Source: Bordetella parapertussis (GTDB lineage Bacteria > Pseudomonadota > Gammaproteobacteria > Burkholderiales > Burkholderiaceae_C). From it: 16,418 nt of DNA. The translations under genes and the position numbers were made by a program. The notes beneath the pieces are model-generated. The model was not told the origin of the DNA. It did not search any database and saw only the letters and a list, made by a program, of their open reading frames with translations. This document shows, one piece after another, positions 1 to 7,054 of the stretch (position 1 is the first letter of the stretch; every line of letters begins with the position of its first letter). Location of the stretch: positions 1 to 16,418 of the forward strand of contig CAMCNE010000049.1 in assembly GCA_945875935.1 (NCBI GenBank). The letters are read 5' to 3'.

Positions 1-1
1 G

Positions 2-619
2 TTTCACAGTGGTGAGCCGCTGGCGTCAACGGCCGCTCGGCACGTGGTGATCCTGGGCGACGACGAGGCCGCACTGCACTACGCGCTGCAACTGGCTCTG
101 GCCAGCACCGATGGCCCGGCCAGCGTCACGCTCATGCACCGCCGCGACAGCTTCAGGGCCGAGGCCGACACCATCGAGCGCATGCGCGCGGCCTGCGCGG
201 CTGGCCGCATGCGCTTCGTCGCGGCTCAGGCGAGCGCGCTGCAATGCGAGGGCGACACGCTCACCCACCTGGTGGTGAACCTCGCCGACGGCGGTACCGA
301 GGCGCTGCGTGCCGACGTGGTGGTCGTGCTGTGGGGGCTGAGCCCCAAGCTCGGGCCCATCGCCGATTGGGGCTTGCCACTCGAGCGCAAGCAGCTGGTG
401 GTGAACACCGAAACCTTCGAGACCAGCGTGCCGGGCATCTTTGCCGTGGGCGACGTCAACACCTACCCGGGCAAAAAGAAATTGATCGTGTGCGGCTTTC
501 ATGAAGCCACGCTGGCCGCTTACGCCGCCGCCGCACGGGTGCATCCCGACCGGCCGGGTCAGCTGCAGTACACGACCACCAGCGCGCGGGTTCACCGCTT
601 GCTGGGCGTGGCGTCCTGA
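2..619 (+). CDS. Ferredoxin--NADP(+) reductase, thioredoxin-reductase-like type (5' truncated)
   Basis: The frame is open from the window edge (base 2) to TGA at 617-619, giving 205 visible residues; the N-terminal FAD half lies outside. What is seen is the NADPH-binding half plus the C-terminal FAD segment: a Rossmann strand VVILGDDEAAL, the HRRDSFRA segment expected to contact the NADP phosphate, then GIFAVGDVNTYPGKKKLIV and the tail LQYTTTSARVHRLLGV. The GD-x-YPGK block and the QYTTTS tail are characteristic of the YumC/FNR2 family, which transfers electrons between NADPH and ferredoxin or flavodoxin in the cytoplasm. The nucleotide loop reads GDDEAA where relatives usually have GGGDSA, so cofactor affinity may differ. 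Its 3' end overlaps the convergent TPR gene by 28 bp. A generic NAD(P)/FAD oxidoreductase is the alternative. Confidence 0.85.
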   Translation, partial: FHSGEPLASTAARHVVILGDDEAALHYALQLALASTDGPASVTLMHRRDSFRAEADTIERMRAACAAGRMRFVAAQASALQCEGDTLTHLVVNLADGGTEALRADVVVVLWGLSPKLGPIADWGLPLERKQLVVNTETFETSVPGIFAVGDVNTYPGKKKLIVCGFHEATLAAYAAAARVHPDRPGQLQYTTTSARVHRLLGVAS

Positions 620-2883
620 CGCGTTGAGCTCTCAGCGCCAGCGCCCTGCTTGCGCGCGGCGGGCTTGGGCTCATAGGACCACCACGGAGTGCTTCCATCA
701 GCGGGGCGCACCAGCCTGAACGAGGGATTGCGACGCTCTGGCGGACGTGACACGCCGGGCTGCAGCAGGGCCCTCAGGTCTTGCGCGATCAACGGGTTCA
801 TGACGAGCCGGTCGCCGTTCAACTGAGGCACACCGGGCGTGGATGCCTTGGCCAGTTCCAGGGTCTGAACACCGCGGTGCAGCAGCGGCACGCCGATCGA
901 GGCCTGACCGGCCAGCGAGGTCGGGCCACCGACTTGCCAGGCGTCCCACAGCGAGCGGTCGACCGATGCGGCATAGAGCGTCAGCCGCATCGATGCGGGC
1001 GAGGAGTTGGCGAACGCATCAAGCTCGTCCTTGAATTGATCGAGCGGCACCGCAGGGTTGAGCAGCACCACCTCGCGCAGCTTGGCGCGCAAGCGGCTCT
1101 GGGTGTCGGCCGCGCTGCGCACCAGCGCGCTCAAGAGCAACTGGTTGCCCGCGCCATGGGCGATCAGGTGGACTTTGTCGATGCCGGGTGTCAGCGCGAT
1201 CTGATCGGCAAACGTCACCAAAGCGCCCGCGGCCTGCGCATCGGCCACGCGGTGGGTGCTCAACTGAGCCGGCCAAGCGTAAACGAACACCGCGCCGTCA
1301 AATGCGAGGTCATGGGCGACTTGCGCGGCCTGCTTGAGCGCCTCGTCGCGCGTCACGTTGTAGCCGTGCACCCACACCAGCGCCGACTTGGGATACCGAC
1401 GTGCGCGGGCCGTGAGCGTGACGGCATCGGCAGCCCACTGGGCGGCGTCGATGTCTTGCTGCAAGCGCAGCATGGTCGGCAGCTCGGGGGCAACCAGTGC
1501 GGCAGGCAAAGGCACGGTGAACGCGGGAAAAAATGGCACCGGCCGCGGCTTGATCGCTCGCGGCACCAGCACCATCGAATGTCCCCACGACCCGGCATCG
1601 CCCGCCTCGTCCGGCGTTGGCGCAGCGTGCACGGCATACAGCACCGGCAGTTCGACGGCCTGGGCTTCACGCAGCGTCAGTGCGGCGCCGTAAAACGCGA
1701 TCGAGCGCTGCTCATCGCCGCTTTGGCGCTCGAGCTCGGCCGCAGCGAACAGCACCTCAGCCGTCTCGCCCAGCGTCTGGCGCGCAGCCCTCAGGGTCTG
1801 GCGCGCCGGACCCTGCTCCTGCCGTTCCAGGTGCAGCCTGGCGAGGGCGACAAAGCTGGCGCCGAGCAGTTCCTTGTCGAGTGCGCCGCTGTCCATCAGG
1901 TCCTGCGCGTGCTGGAACACCTCGACCGTGCGGCGGTGGGCGGCGATCGCCCCTTCGGTGTCACCCATGCTGCCCAGCACCGAGGCCAGCGAAGCGGCGA
2001 TCAGCGATTGCGTTTGAGCCTGCAGCGTGCGGTCGCTCAAGGCCATCGACCTGGCCTGTTCGGCAAGCTCAAGCACCCGAGGCTTGTCGCCCAGTGCTGC
2101 GGCGATGCCCGCGCGCATCATCAGGTTGTTCGCCACGGCGGCCTTCAGTTCCTCGCGCTGCGGATCGTTTTGCGACTCGATGTCCAGCAAGCGGGCCGCA
2201 GCCACAAGATGCTCGTCGGCCTGTGCGTACTGCGTGAGGTTCATCTCGTGGATGGCCAGCTCCTCAAGGGTCTGCGCCAGGCGCCCGCCCGACAACTCGG
2301 GATGCTGGGCTCGCCAGCGCGCTGCCTCGCGCAGCAACTCGATCGCCCACTGCGGCCGCCCCGGCCCACGCTGCAGCTCGCTGGCCTGTGCCTCGAGCCA
2401 AGGCGCGAGCTTCAGGTCTTGCGCAGCACCTGCCTGATGCCAGACCACCATCGATTGGGCAAAAGCCGCATCGGCCTCGTCGCCGCGACCACACGCCAGC
2501 AACACCCTGGCCTGCATGCCCAGCGAAGCGGCCAGCAGCTGCGGCTCGGGCGGCCGGGCCGCACGGCGAATGCGCACGGCCTCGTTGATCAAGGGCAGCG
2601 CCTTGTCGAATTCGGATGCGTGGACGCGGGCCAGACCGAGCAGCTCCAGGGCATCGGCTCGCCTGGCATCGGCGGCGGGCAGCGACTTGGCAAGCCGCAC
2701 CCTGTTGTCGGCATCGCGCAAGGCCGCTGCCGGATCGTCATGCAGTTGCTGCACGAACATCTGCCGCTGCGCCAGATAGGAATCGACCGGGCCGGCCGCC
2801 AGGCTGGTCTGAGCTGCCGCCAAGGCGAGGCACAGGACCCACAAGAAGCGCCACCCGGCCGGCCTGAGTACACCTGACGTCAT
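592..2883 (-). CDS. Exported TPR-repeat protein with C-terminal DUF900-like alpha/beta-hydrolase domain
   Basis: 763 residues. I chose the start at 2883 because it is followed directly by a signal peptide (hydrophobic WVLCLALAAAQTSLAA, residues ~15-30); upstream extensions of the frame lack such a signal. Residues ~35-440 are Ala/Leu-rich helical repeats typical of TPRs, suggesting protein-protein contacts in the periplasm. Residues ~510-700 resemble the DUF900 alpha/beta-hydrolase family: strand LVWVHGYNV (oxyanion-type HGYN), VFVYAWPAQ, then VHLIAHGAGNQLLL. The nucleophile elbow, usually GHSMG, is AHGAG here, with Gly577 (codon 1153-1155) at the serine position, so ordinary Ser-hydrolase catalysis looks lost. 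The last ~50 residues are basic and Pro-rich. It is tail-to-tail with the reductase and divergent from the receiver gene. Substrate and partner are unknown. Confidence 0.8.
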   Translation of the reverse strand: MTSGVLRPAGWRFLWVLCLALAAAQTSLAAGPVDSYLAQRQMFVQQLHDDPAAALRDADNRVRLAKSLPAADARRADALELLGLARVHASEFDKALPLINEAVRIRRAARPPEPQLLAASLGMQARVLLACGRGDEADAAFAQSMVVWHQAGAAQDLKLAPWLEAQASELQRGPGRPQWAIELLREAARWRAQHPELSGGRLAQTLEELAIHEMNLTQYAQADEHLVAAARLLDIESQNDPQREELKAAVANNLMMRAGIAAALGDKPRVLELAEQARSMALSDRTLQAQTQSLIAASLASVLGSMGDTEGAIAAHRRTVEVFQHAQDLMDSGALDKELLGASFVALARLHLERQEQGPARQTLRAARQTLGETAEVLFAAAELERQSGDEQRSIAFYGAALTLREAQAVELPVLYAVHAAPTPDEAGDAGSWGHSMVLVPRAIKPRPVPFFPAFTVPLPAALVAPELPTMLRLQQDIDAAQWAADAVTLTARARRYPKSALVWVHGYNVTRDEALKQAAQVAHDLAFDGAVFVYAWPAQLSTHRVADAQAAGALVTFADQIALTPGIDKVHLIAHGAGNQLLLSALVRSAADTQSRLRAKLREVVLLNPAVPLDQFKDELDAFANSSPASMRLTLYAASVDRSLWDAWQVGGPTSLAGQASIGVPLLHRGVQTLELAKASTPGVPQLNGDRLVMNPLIAQDLRALLQPGVSRPPERRNPSFRLVRPADGSTPWWSYEPKPAARKQGAGAESSTRQDATPSKR

Positions 2884-3042
2884 GCTCGAACTCCAGTGAG
2901 TCGGTGCCGCGCGCAAGGCCACCGGGGCGGCAAGGATAACGGCGCGCAAGGGGTCAACGGCAGCCAACTCACGGGCAAGCACCAATGCTTTTTCCATGAC
3001 AAGGGTTCGACAATCCAATCCAGTAGTGTTTGCTTTCAGTCC

Positions 3043-3050
3043 AAGGAGGA
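3043..3050 (+). promoter_or_regulatory. Strong Shine-Dalgarno deciding the receiver gene start
   Basis: AAGGAGGA lies 5 nt before ATG 3056. An in-frame ATG 60 nt upstream (2996) has no comparable site, and its extra residues do not belong to the receiver fold, so 3056 is preferred. Confidence 0.8.
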
Positions 3051-3055
3051 ATGTC

Positions 3056-3532
3056 ATGCGCAAGCAAGAAGCTGACTCCAAGCGGCTGGAGATTGACGGC
3101 AAGGTGCTTTGCATCGATGCCGATCCCGCAAACCATGCGATGGTCGCCAGCGTGCTGGCAGTTGCCCCCGGCGTCGAGTTGCGCATTGCAGTCAATGGCC
3201 AAAGCGGCATCCGCGCGGTGCACACCGCCATGCCCGACCTGATCTTGCTCAACATGAACCTGCCCGACATGGGCGGCATGGACGTGGTGCGTAACCTGCA
3301 GTCGCACATGGCCGACGGTCGCTGCCAAGTCGTCACGTTCACGAACGAAGCCTTTTCGATCGACATCGTCAAGTCGCTGAGCCTGGGTGTTCGCGAATAC
3401 TGGCTCAAGCCCCTGCGCCTCGATCTGCTGCAGCGCGACTTGCTGCGCATGCTCAACGCGAGCGTCGCCCCACGCGAAAGACCCAAGTCTGCTGCCGGCT
3501 TCAGGCTTCGGACCTCGACGCCCTCGGCTTAG
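3056..3532 (+). CDS. Stand-alone receiver-domain protein with Asn at the phosphorylation site
   Basis: 158 residues, essentially one CheY-like receiver domain with a ~30-residue Arg/Ser tail and no output domain. Expected receiver landmarks: acidic pocket VLCIDAD (Asp21, Asp23), beta3 end PDLILLNMNLPDMGG, VVTFTNEA (Thr96 as the switch Thr), and YWLKP with the invariant Lys118. The phosphoacceptor, normally Asp in LLDxNLPD, is Asn66 (codon AAC at 3251-3253). The rest of the pocket is intact. In known receivers Asp-to-Asn prevents phosphorylation, so this is probably a pseudo-receiver held in one state, or one regulated by binding alone. No histidine kinase gene is adjacent. The gene diverges from the TPR gene, and its last 32 bp overlap the 3' end of rbgA on the other strand. 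Confidence 0.88.
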   Translation: MRKQEADSKRLEIDGKVLCIDADPANHAMVASVLAVAPGVELRIAVNGQSGIRAVHTAMPDLILLNMNLPDMGGMDVVRNLQSHMADGRCQVVTFTNEAFSIDIVKSLSLGVREYWLKPLRLDLLQRDLLRMLNASVAPRERPKSAAGFRLRTSTPSA

Positions 3533-4433
3533 CTGATCGCGCAGCCTTGAGCGCTGCGCGCTCGGCTTCCTTGACCGCCGCTTCGGCCTGCCAGCGCGAC
3601 AGGTCTTCCGGCGTTTCGAGCGTGATGCGGCCCAGCCCGCCGCCGCGCAATTCGTGCAGCACGATCTCTGCGGCCTTTTGCATGTTGATGCGACCGCCCG
3701 CCAGCACCGCACCACGCTGCCTGCCGATGGCCACGAGCCACTCCTGGTCCGGCTGGCCCTCAAGCCCCGTCAGCTTGAAGCGCTGCGCCAGGTGCCCGGG
3801 GTAATCGACGTTGAGCATGGCAATCAGCTCCAGCGCCACTTCTTCCTCATCGAAGGCATTGCGCCCGACCGCACCACTGGCTGCCAGGCGATAGCCGCTT
3901 TGCTCGACGACGATGCGCGGCCACAGCATGCCGGGCGTGTCGAACAGATAGAAGTCATTGGCCAGCACGATCTTCTGTTCGGTCTTGGTGATGCCGGGCT
4001 CATCGCCGGTCTTGGCGGCCACCCGACCGACCAGCGAATTGATGACGGTGGACTTGCCCACATTGGGGATGCCGCAGATCAGCACGCGCAGCGGCTTGAC
4101 CATGCCGCCACGGTGCGGCGCGAGTTCACGGCACGCCTCGATGATGCGGTGAACCGCAGCACCGGCGCGTCCATCGAGACCGATCGCTCGCGTGGCCGGC
4201 TGCGCGTTGAAATGCGCGAGCCATTGCTCGGTGCGCTCCGGATCGGCCAGGTCCTGCTTGTTGAGCACCTTCAAGGCGAGCTTGCCGCGCGTGAGCTCGG
4301 CAAGCAGCGGGTTGGCGCTGGAGCCTGGCAGCCGCGCATCGAGCATCTCGATGACCACGTCGATGCCCTTGACGCGTTCGACGATCGCCTTCTTCGTCGA
4401 ATGCATGTGCCCTGGAAACCACTGGACGGGCAT
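3501..4433 (-). CDS. rbgA: Ribosome biogenesis GTPase RbgA/YlqF
   Basis: 310 residues, near the usual length. The start at 4433 gives the family N-terminus MPVQWFPGHMHSTKKAI; upstream codons in the frame do not belong. The G motifs occur in circularly permuted order: G4 NKQD (58-61), G1 GIPNVGKST (121-129), G2 around PGITK (146-150), G3 DTPGMLWP (165-172). This order defines the YlqF/YawG class. In Bacillus subtilis RbgA assists late assembly of the 50S subunit, and the same cytoplasmic role is likely here. The C-terminal ~110 residues are the helical family domain, ending in an Ala/Lys/Arg-rich tail. The only possible ribosome site is a weak AAGG about 8-11 nt upstream. The gene is divergent from the TPP riboswitch and overlaps the receiver gene tail-to-tail. 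Confidence 0.95.
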   Translation of the reverse strand: MPVQWFPGHMHSTKKAIVERVKGIDVVIEMLDARLPGSSANPLLAELTRGKLALKVLNKQDLADPERTEQWLAHFNAQPATRAIGLDGRAGAAVHRIIEACRELAPHRGGMVKPLRVLICGIPNVGKSTVINSLVGRVAAKTGDEPGITKTEQKIVLANDFYLFDTPGMLWPRIVVEQSGYRLAASGAVGRNAFDEEEVALELIAMLNVDYPGHLAQRFKLTGLEGQPDQEWLVAIGRQRGAVLAGGRINMQKAAEIVLHELRGGGLGRITLETPEDLSRWQAEAAVKEAERAALKAARSAKPRASRSEA

Positions 4434-4538
4434 GTTCGGCCTTTTGCGCAATGGCGTTTTTTTCGGAAACCCGATCAACGAGGAGCGGTGACCCCGGCGG
4501 GATCGCCCGATTATCAGGACTGCCTTGGCACCCGAACC

Positions 4539-4544
4539 TATACT
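4539..4544 (+). promoter_or_regulatory. Possible -10 element upstream of the TPP riboswitch
   Basis: TATACT lies ~26 nt before the aptamer in the rbgA/riboswitch intergenic region. No good -35 stands at 16-18 nt (the nearby TTGGCA at 4525-4530 is too close), so this is only a candidate. Confidence 0.25.
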
Positions 4545-4569
4545 GGCTTTGGTGTCGTCAGAGGCACCA

Positions 4570-4669
4570 CCGCTGGGGGTGTTGCGCGTGCGGGGTCCAA
4601 GACCACGCCGTGCGACTGAGACAGTCCCTTTGAACCTGACTGAGGTAATCCTCGCGAAGGGAAGCAAGC
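4570..4669 (+). promoter_or_regulatory. TPP riboswitch (THI element) aptamer
   Basis: The conserved THI-box blocks occur in order: GGGGGTG at 4575-4581, CTGAGAC at 4616-4622, TTTGAACCTGA at 4629-4639, and GCGAAGGGAAGC at 4654-4665. P2 can form between GTTGCG (4581-4586) and TGCGAC (4611-4616), a P3-like hairpin from GGTC/GACC in between, and P5 from GAGG (4642-4645) with CCTC (4649-4652). TPP binding normally represses thiamine genes by terminating transcription or hiding the ribosome site. It faces right, toward thiOSGE, but the next gene in that direction (thiD) is on the opposite strand. Confidence 0.93.
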
Positions 4670-4841
4670 CGGATCTGGGGCCCCCTCGGGTGTGCCTCTT
4701 CCTGCTGCCGTTTCCCTGCCTCACCTTGCATGGAAACCTTGATGCCCGTTGCCACCAACGTCCACACCAACCAGGTGCTCACGCCGGTCCCCCTTGCAGA
4801 CCGCGTGTTTCGCTGGCTACCGCCAGCGCATGAGCCGAATC
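4670..4841 (+). other. Riboswitch expression platform and unassigned leader
   Basis: This stretch separates the aptamer from the 3' end of thiD. The aptamer's closing strand AGGGAAGCA (4658-4666) could pair with TGCT...TTTCCCT (4703-4717), an alternative fold that would exclude P1. GGGGCCCC near 4677-4684 is self-complementary. There is no U-tract, so a classic intrinsic terminator is not evident. An ATG at 4730 opens a frame running into the antisense of thiD; it has no Shine-Dalgarno and I recognise no protein in it, so I do not call a gene. Confidence 0.4.
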
Positions 4842-5699
4842 TCAAGCCGTCGGCAACAGGTGCATGGGCACCGGCGCGTGGCCGTGGTTCAAGGGGCCGT
4901 GACCACCACCGGTGTGAACCTGAGCGCCGGCGGCAATGGCTTGCCGCACGTAGCGGCGCGCCTCAGCCACGGCCTGCGGCAAGCTCAGGCCCAGCGCCAG
5001 ACCGGCGGCGATGGCCGAAGACAGCGTGCAGCCGGTGCCGTGAACGTTGCCGCTGGCAATGCGGCTCGATTGCAGCCGCTGATGCACTTCGCCGCGCATC
5101 GCCAGCACATCCACCACTTCGTCGCCCGGCAAATGACCGCCCTTGAGCAGCACCGCGTGCGCGCCCAGCGCCAGCAATCGAGCGGCGGCATCTTCGAGTG
5201 CGTCGATGCTCGAGATGGGACCGCCCAGCAGCAAGGCCGCCTCGTCCAGATTGGGCGTGACCAGCGTGACGCGATGGAACAGCTCGCTGACCAGCACAGC
5301 GATGGTTTCCTCGGCGATCAACCGGTCGCCGCTGGTGGCCATCATCACCGGGTCAAGCACCACGCGTTCGATGCGGTATTCGTCGATCGCCCAGGCCACC
5401 ACCCGAACCAGTTCGGGCGAGTGCAGCATGCCGATCTTCAGCGCGTCAACGCCGATGTCGTCCATCACCGCGCAGATCTGGGCCTTCAGCACTTCCACAG
5501 GAACGCCGTGAATGGCGGTGACGCCCAGCGTGTTTTGCGCGGTCACGGCGGTGATGGCGGTCATGCCATAGCAGCCCATCGCGCTGAAGGTCTTGAGGTC
5601 GGCCTGAATGCCCGCGCCACCGCCACTGTCAGAGCCGGCGATCGAAAGCACACGGGGATAACGAAGGCCAGGCTGGCGTGGATCGGTGCGAAGGTTCAT
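4842..5699 (-). CDS. thiD: Hydroxymethylpyrimidine/phosphomethylpyrimidine kinase ThiD
   Basis: 285 residues, slightly longer than E. coli ThiD. It phosphorylates HMP to HMP-P and then HMP-PP, the pyrimidine substrate for ThiE, in the cytoplasm. Ribokinase-fold landmarks: VLSIAGSDSGGGAGIQADLK (17-36, pyrimidine site), DPVMMATSGDRL (116-127), VTPNLDEA (147-154), LLKGGH (184-189) and the anion hole HGTGCTLSSAIA (220-231). The start at 5699 is chosen because MNLRTDPRQ directly precedes the family N-terminus; longer readings of the frame lie antisense to thiO. It diverges from thiO with 53 bp between starts, and its 3' end faces the TPP riboswitch. Antisense transcription from there is a plausible control. 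The last ~20 residues are His/Gly-rich (HTGGGHGPLNHGH). Confidence 0.95.
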   Translation of the reverse strand: MNLRTDPRQPGLRYPRVLSIAGSDSGGGAGIQADLKTFSAMGCYGMTAITAVTAQNTLGVTAIHGVPVEVLKAQICAVMDDIGVDALKIGMLHSPELVRVVAWAIDEYRIERVVLDPVMMATSGDRLIAEETIAVLVSELFHRVTLVTPNLDEAALLLGGPISSIDALEDAAARLLALGAHAVLLKGGHLPGDEVVDVLAMRGEVHQRLQSSRIASGNVHGTGCTLSSAIAAGLALGLSLPQAVAEARRYVRQAIAAGAQVHTGGGHGPLNHGHAPVPMHLLPTA

Positions 5700-5706
5700 G
5701 CCGAAA

Positions 5707-5712
5707 ATTATC
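5707..5712 (-). promoter_or_regulatory. Possible -10 element of thiD
   Basis: GATAAT on the minus strand lies 7 nt before the thiD ATG, in the 53-bp gap between divergent thiD and thiO. If real, the transcript would begin at or very near the ATG, that is, leaderless. No matching -35 was identified. Confidence 0.22.
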
Positions 5713-5752
5713 GGCCTCGCGCTGCGGGCGTGGCTCGCCTCCAGGCATCGGC

Positions 5753-6844
5753 ATGAGCATGAAGACACGTGCGGTGGTGCTGGGCGCCGGCCTGATGGGC
5801 CGCTTGCTGGCCTGTGAGCTGGCCGAGGCGGGACACGAGGTGGATCTGTATGACGCCAGCGGGCCCGACGCCGCAGCTTCCGCAGCGCTCGCAGCCGCGG
5901 CGATGCTGGCACCACTGGCCGAATCGGCGGTGACCGAGGCCAGCGTGGTTCGCATGGGTCGCCACGCCATCGCACGCTGGCCTGAGCTGATTGCCAGGCT
6001 GGGGCAGCCGGTCTACTTTCAGCAAGAAGGCACGTTGGTGCTGTGGCACCGACAAGATGCTGCCGAAGCCGAGCGCTTTCAAAAGCAGCTCGCCGACACC
6101 GTGCGCGCCATGCCCGAATTGCCCGGCCTTGAGAGGCTCGACGGCCCCGCGCTGTCACAGCTGGAACCCGCGCTGGGCGACCGGTTTGCCCAAGGCTTCT
6201 ATCTGCCGCAAGAAGGCCAGCTCGACAACCGCGAATTGCTTCAGGCGCTGCTGCACCGGCTGGAAACACTGGGCGTGGGCTTGCACTGGAACAGCCCGCG
6301 CGCGCCTGCGGATTTCGACACCGCCCCCTCGGGCTGGCTGTTCGACTGCCGGGGCATGGGCGCTCGCAGCGACTGGCCCACGCTGCGTGGCGTGCGCGGC
6401 GAGGTGATCCGCGTGCATGCCCCCGAGGTCGCACTGACGCGGCCGACGCGGTTGTTGCACCCACGCTATCCGCTGTACATCGCGCCCAAGCCGAATGGCA
6501 TGTTCGTGATCGGCGCCACCGAGATCGAGTCGGACGACCTGTCGCCAGTGAGCGTGCGCTCGGCGCTCGAATTGCTGAGTGCGGCCTACACCGTGCACCC
6601 GGGCTTTGGTGAAGCACGCATCGTCGAAATGAATGCCCAGGCCCGGCCCACGCTGCGCGACAACCTGCCACGGTTGCGCTGGCTGGGCCCCCGAAGGCTG
6701 CAGATCAATGGCTTGTATCGCCATGGTTTCTTGATTGCCCCGGCAATGCTCGACGCGGTGATGGACTGCGTGGCCAGCGGCCGCAGCGAGCGGGCTGATG
6801 GGTGGGCGCTGCGGGTGGAAGATGCACAGGACGCGACACCATGA
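5753..6844 (+). CDS. thiO: Glycine oxidase ThiO (FAD-dependent)
   Basis: 363 residues. An FAD/DAO-family enzyme: the N-terminal dinucleotide motif VVLGAGLMGRLLACELA (8-24) is followed by EVDLYDA, which ends in an acidic residue for the FAD ribose. Later LYIAPKPNGMFVIGATEIES and the C-terminal NGLYRHGFLIAPAM are typical of the family. In aerobic thiazole synthesis ThiO oxidises glycine to iminoacetate (dehydroglycine), which ThiG uses; its position before thiS-thiG fits this role and argues against D-amino-acid oxidase. ATG 5753 and ATG 5759 are both possible; a longer in-frame start at 5678 would overlap thiD and adds non-family residues. The stop overlaps the thiS start as ATGA, implying translational coupling. 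Confidence 0.92.
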   Translation: MSMKTRAVVLGAGLMGRLLACELAEAGHEVDLYDASGPDAAASAALAAAAMLAPLAESAVTEASVVRMGRHAIARWPELIARLGQPVYFQQEGTLVLWHRQDAAEAERFQKQLADTVRAMPELPGLERLDGPALSQLEPALGDRFAQGFYLPQEGQLDNRELLQALLHRLETLGVGLHWNSPRAPADFDTAPSGWLFDCRGMGARSDWPTLRGVRGEVIRVHAPEVALTRPTRLLHPRYPLYIAPKPNGMFVIGATEIESDDLSPVSVRSALELLSAAYTVHPGFGEARIVEMNAQARPTLRDNLPRLRWLGPRRLQINGLYRHGFLIAPAMLDAVMDCVASGRSERADGWALRVEDAQDATP

Positions 6845-7038
6845 AGGTCCTGATCAACCACATCGAGCACGAACTGCCCGAGGGCGCCACGCTGGCAGAT
6901 GCCGTGCGCGCGTTGCAGCCTCGCGGCCCGTTTGCCGCGGCCGTCAACATGGCCTTCGTGCCCCGCACGCTGTACAACGACACGCAGCTGAACGCGGGCG
7001 ACCGCATCGAGCTGATCGCGCCAGTGACTGGCGGGTGA
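6841..7038 (+). CDS. thiS: Sulfur carrier protein ThiS
   Basis: 65 residues with a ubiquitin-like fold and the C-terminal Gly-Gly (ELIAPVTGG) that is adenylylated and converted to a thiocarboxylate before giving sulfur to the thiazole. The VNMAFVPRTLYNDTQLNAGDRIELI segment is the usual ThiS core, split here by its conserved Asp-Arg-Ile turn. The start at 6841 overlaps the thiO stop by ATGA. The thiG start follows 16 nt after the stop. The activating enzyme ThiF/MoeB is not in the window. Confidence 0.95.
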   Translation: MKVLINHIEHELPEGATLADAVRALQPRGPFAAAVNMAFVPRTLYNDTQLNAGDRIELIAPVTGG

Positions 7039-7054
7039 AACTGTCCGAGCCGTC

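Noticed and set aside
781..2877. Long plus-strand open frame opposite the TPR gene
   Set aside because: Arg/Gln/His-rich composition with no domain pattern, typical of the antisense of a GC-rich gene; the minus-strand frame has a signal peptide, TPR-like helices and hydrolase motifs.
4730..5146. ORF directly after the TPP riboswitch
   Set aside because: No ribosome site, no recognisable protein, and most of it is antisense to thiD. Considered as a thiC remnant, but no ThiC motif is visible.
5700..6671. Long N-terminal extension of the thiD frame
   Set aside because: It lies antisense to thiO and is Arg/Ser/Pro-rich; ThiD similarity begins only at the 5699 start.
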